Shown piece after piece: positions 63,960-64,000 of a stretch of DNA of 64,000 bases; positions within the stretch are counted from its first letter, which is position 1, and each line of letters opens with the position of its first letter. Source of the stretch: Heliomicrobium gestii (GTDB taxonomy: Bacteria > Bacillota > Desulfitobacteriia > Heliobacteriales > Heliobacteriaceae); assembly GCF_009877435.1 (NCBI RefSeq), contig NZ_WXEX01000001.1:248001-312000 (forward strand). The letters run 5' to 3'. Under the pieces are notes generated by a model. It saw only the letters and a list, made by a program, of their open reading frames with translations. It had not been told where the DNA came from and made no database searches. Position numbers and translations under genes: made by a program.

Positions 63960-64000
63960 GCGATCGGAGCCCCGAGGTTGCCCTGACCGGTTTTTTACAG
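63956..64000 (+). CDS. trpC: Start of indole-3-glycerol phosphate synthase (truncated by window)
   Basis: Only 15 codons are in view, MSDRSPEVALTGFLQ, translated in overlap with trpD. Gene order after trpD and the FLQ ending, which resembles the FLxKI start of TrpC, suggest trpC. Too little is visible for proof. Confidence 0.6.
   Translation, partial: MSDRSPEVALTGFLQ

Overview
The window looks like chromosomal DNA from an endospore-forming, Gram-positive anaerobe of the class Clostridia. It is GC-rich apart from a few AT-rich patches. It carries sporulation genes (spmA, spmB, ytfJ/gerW family), a Bacillus/Clostridia-style lysine riboswitch before lysA, scpA-scpB, a DHH-CBS-polyA-polymerase fusion and a possible TRAP-type trp leader. 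The gene content would suit a heliobacterium or a relative in the Peptococcaceae sense, but no photosynthesis or 16S marker is present, so that is inference only.

Layout. (1) 1-14612 is a CRISPR-Cas locus in two parts: a cas3 that runs off the left edge, and cas1-cas2-cas4-csa1 followed by an array of 18 repeats. Between the parts, on the opposite strand (2371-9919), lies an eight-gene operon that looks like a pathway for a ribosomally made, post-translationally modified peptide (RiPP). It has a radical SAM/SPASM maturase, a PqqD-like recognition protein, a 43-residue precursor ending in a Cys-rich core, an AT-rich membrane/TPR-like protein, an amidohydrolase-GNAT fusion, an asparaginyl-tRNA-synthetase-like paralog, a terpene-cyclase-fold protein and a B12-type radical SAM enzyme. 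The combination is not one I recognise as a described system and is the most interesting object here. Divergent promoters at 9956-10055 separate it from cas1.

(2) 14723-19643: a sugar-binding-type lipoprotein paired with a large hybrid histidine kinase, then a metallo-beta-lactamase-fold hydrolase. (3) 19743-21669: promoter, lysine riboswitch, attenuator, lysA and a small acidic protein. (4) 21836-29158: an OmpR-type regulator and kinase with a lipoprotein and a MacA/MacB/ABC/TolC-like export system. (5) 29316-38796: a co-directional housekeeping run (tRNA nucleotidyltransferase fusion, M50 protease, trpS, scpA, scpB, alpha/beta hydrolase, folD, a cyclodeaminase, a DUF2953-like protein) interrupted by a 169-bp palindromic element. 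(6) 39113-46419: a cyclic-nucleotide-domain/chemoreceptor fusion, sporulation genes, a class A PBP and a pseudouridine synthase with a repetitive basic tail. (7) 46307-50716: cobO, cobT, two unassigned or FAD-dependent proteins, a HutP-family RNA-binding protein and aroH chorismate mutase. (8) 50940-55190: a REC-Hpt protein, a cobalamin-binding sensor and a PAS hybrid kinase, probably one phosphorelay. (9) 55247-60356: secreted GH18 hydrolase, DUF2935 protein, Gfo/Idh/MocA oxidoreductase and S41 protease. (10) 60472-64000: trp leader with promoter, ten NAG triplets and a terminator/antiterminator pair, then trpE-trpG-trpD and the first codons of trpC.

All functions are read from sequence motifs by eye; no database search was run. 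Starts were chosen by ribosome-binding-site position where noted.
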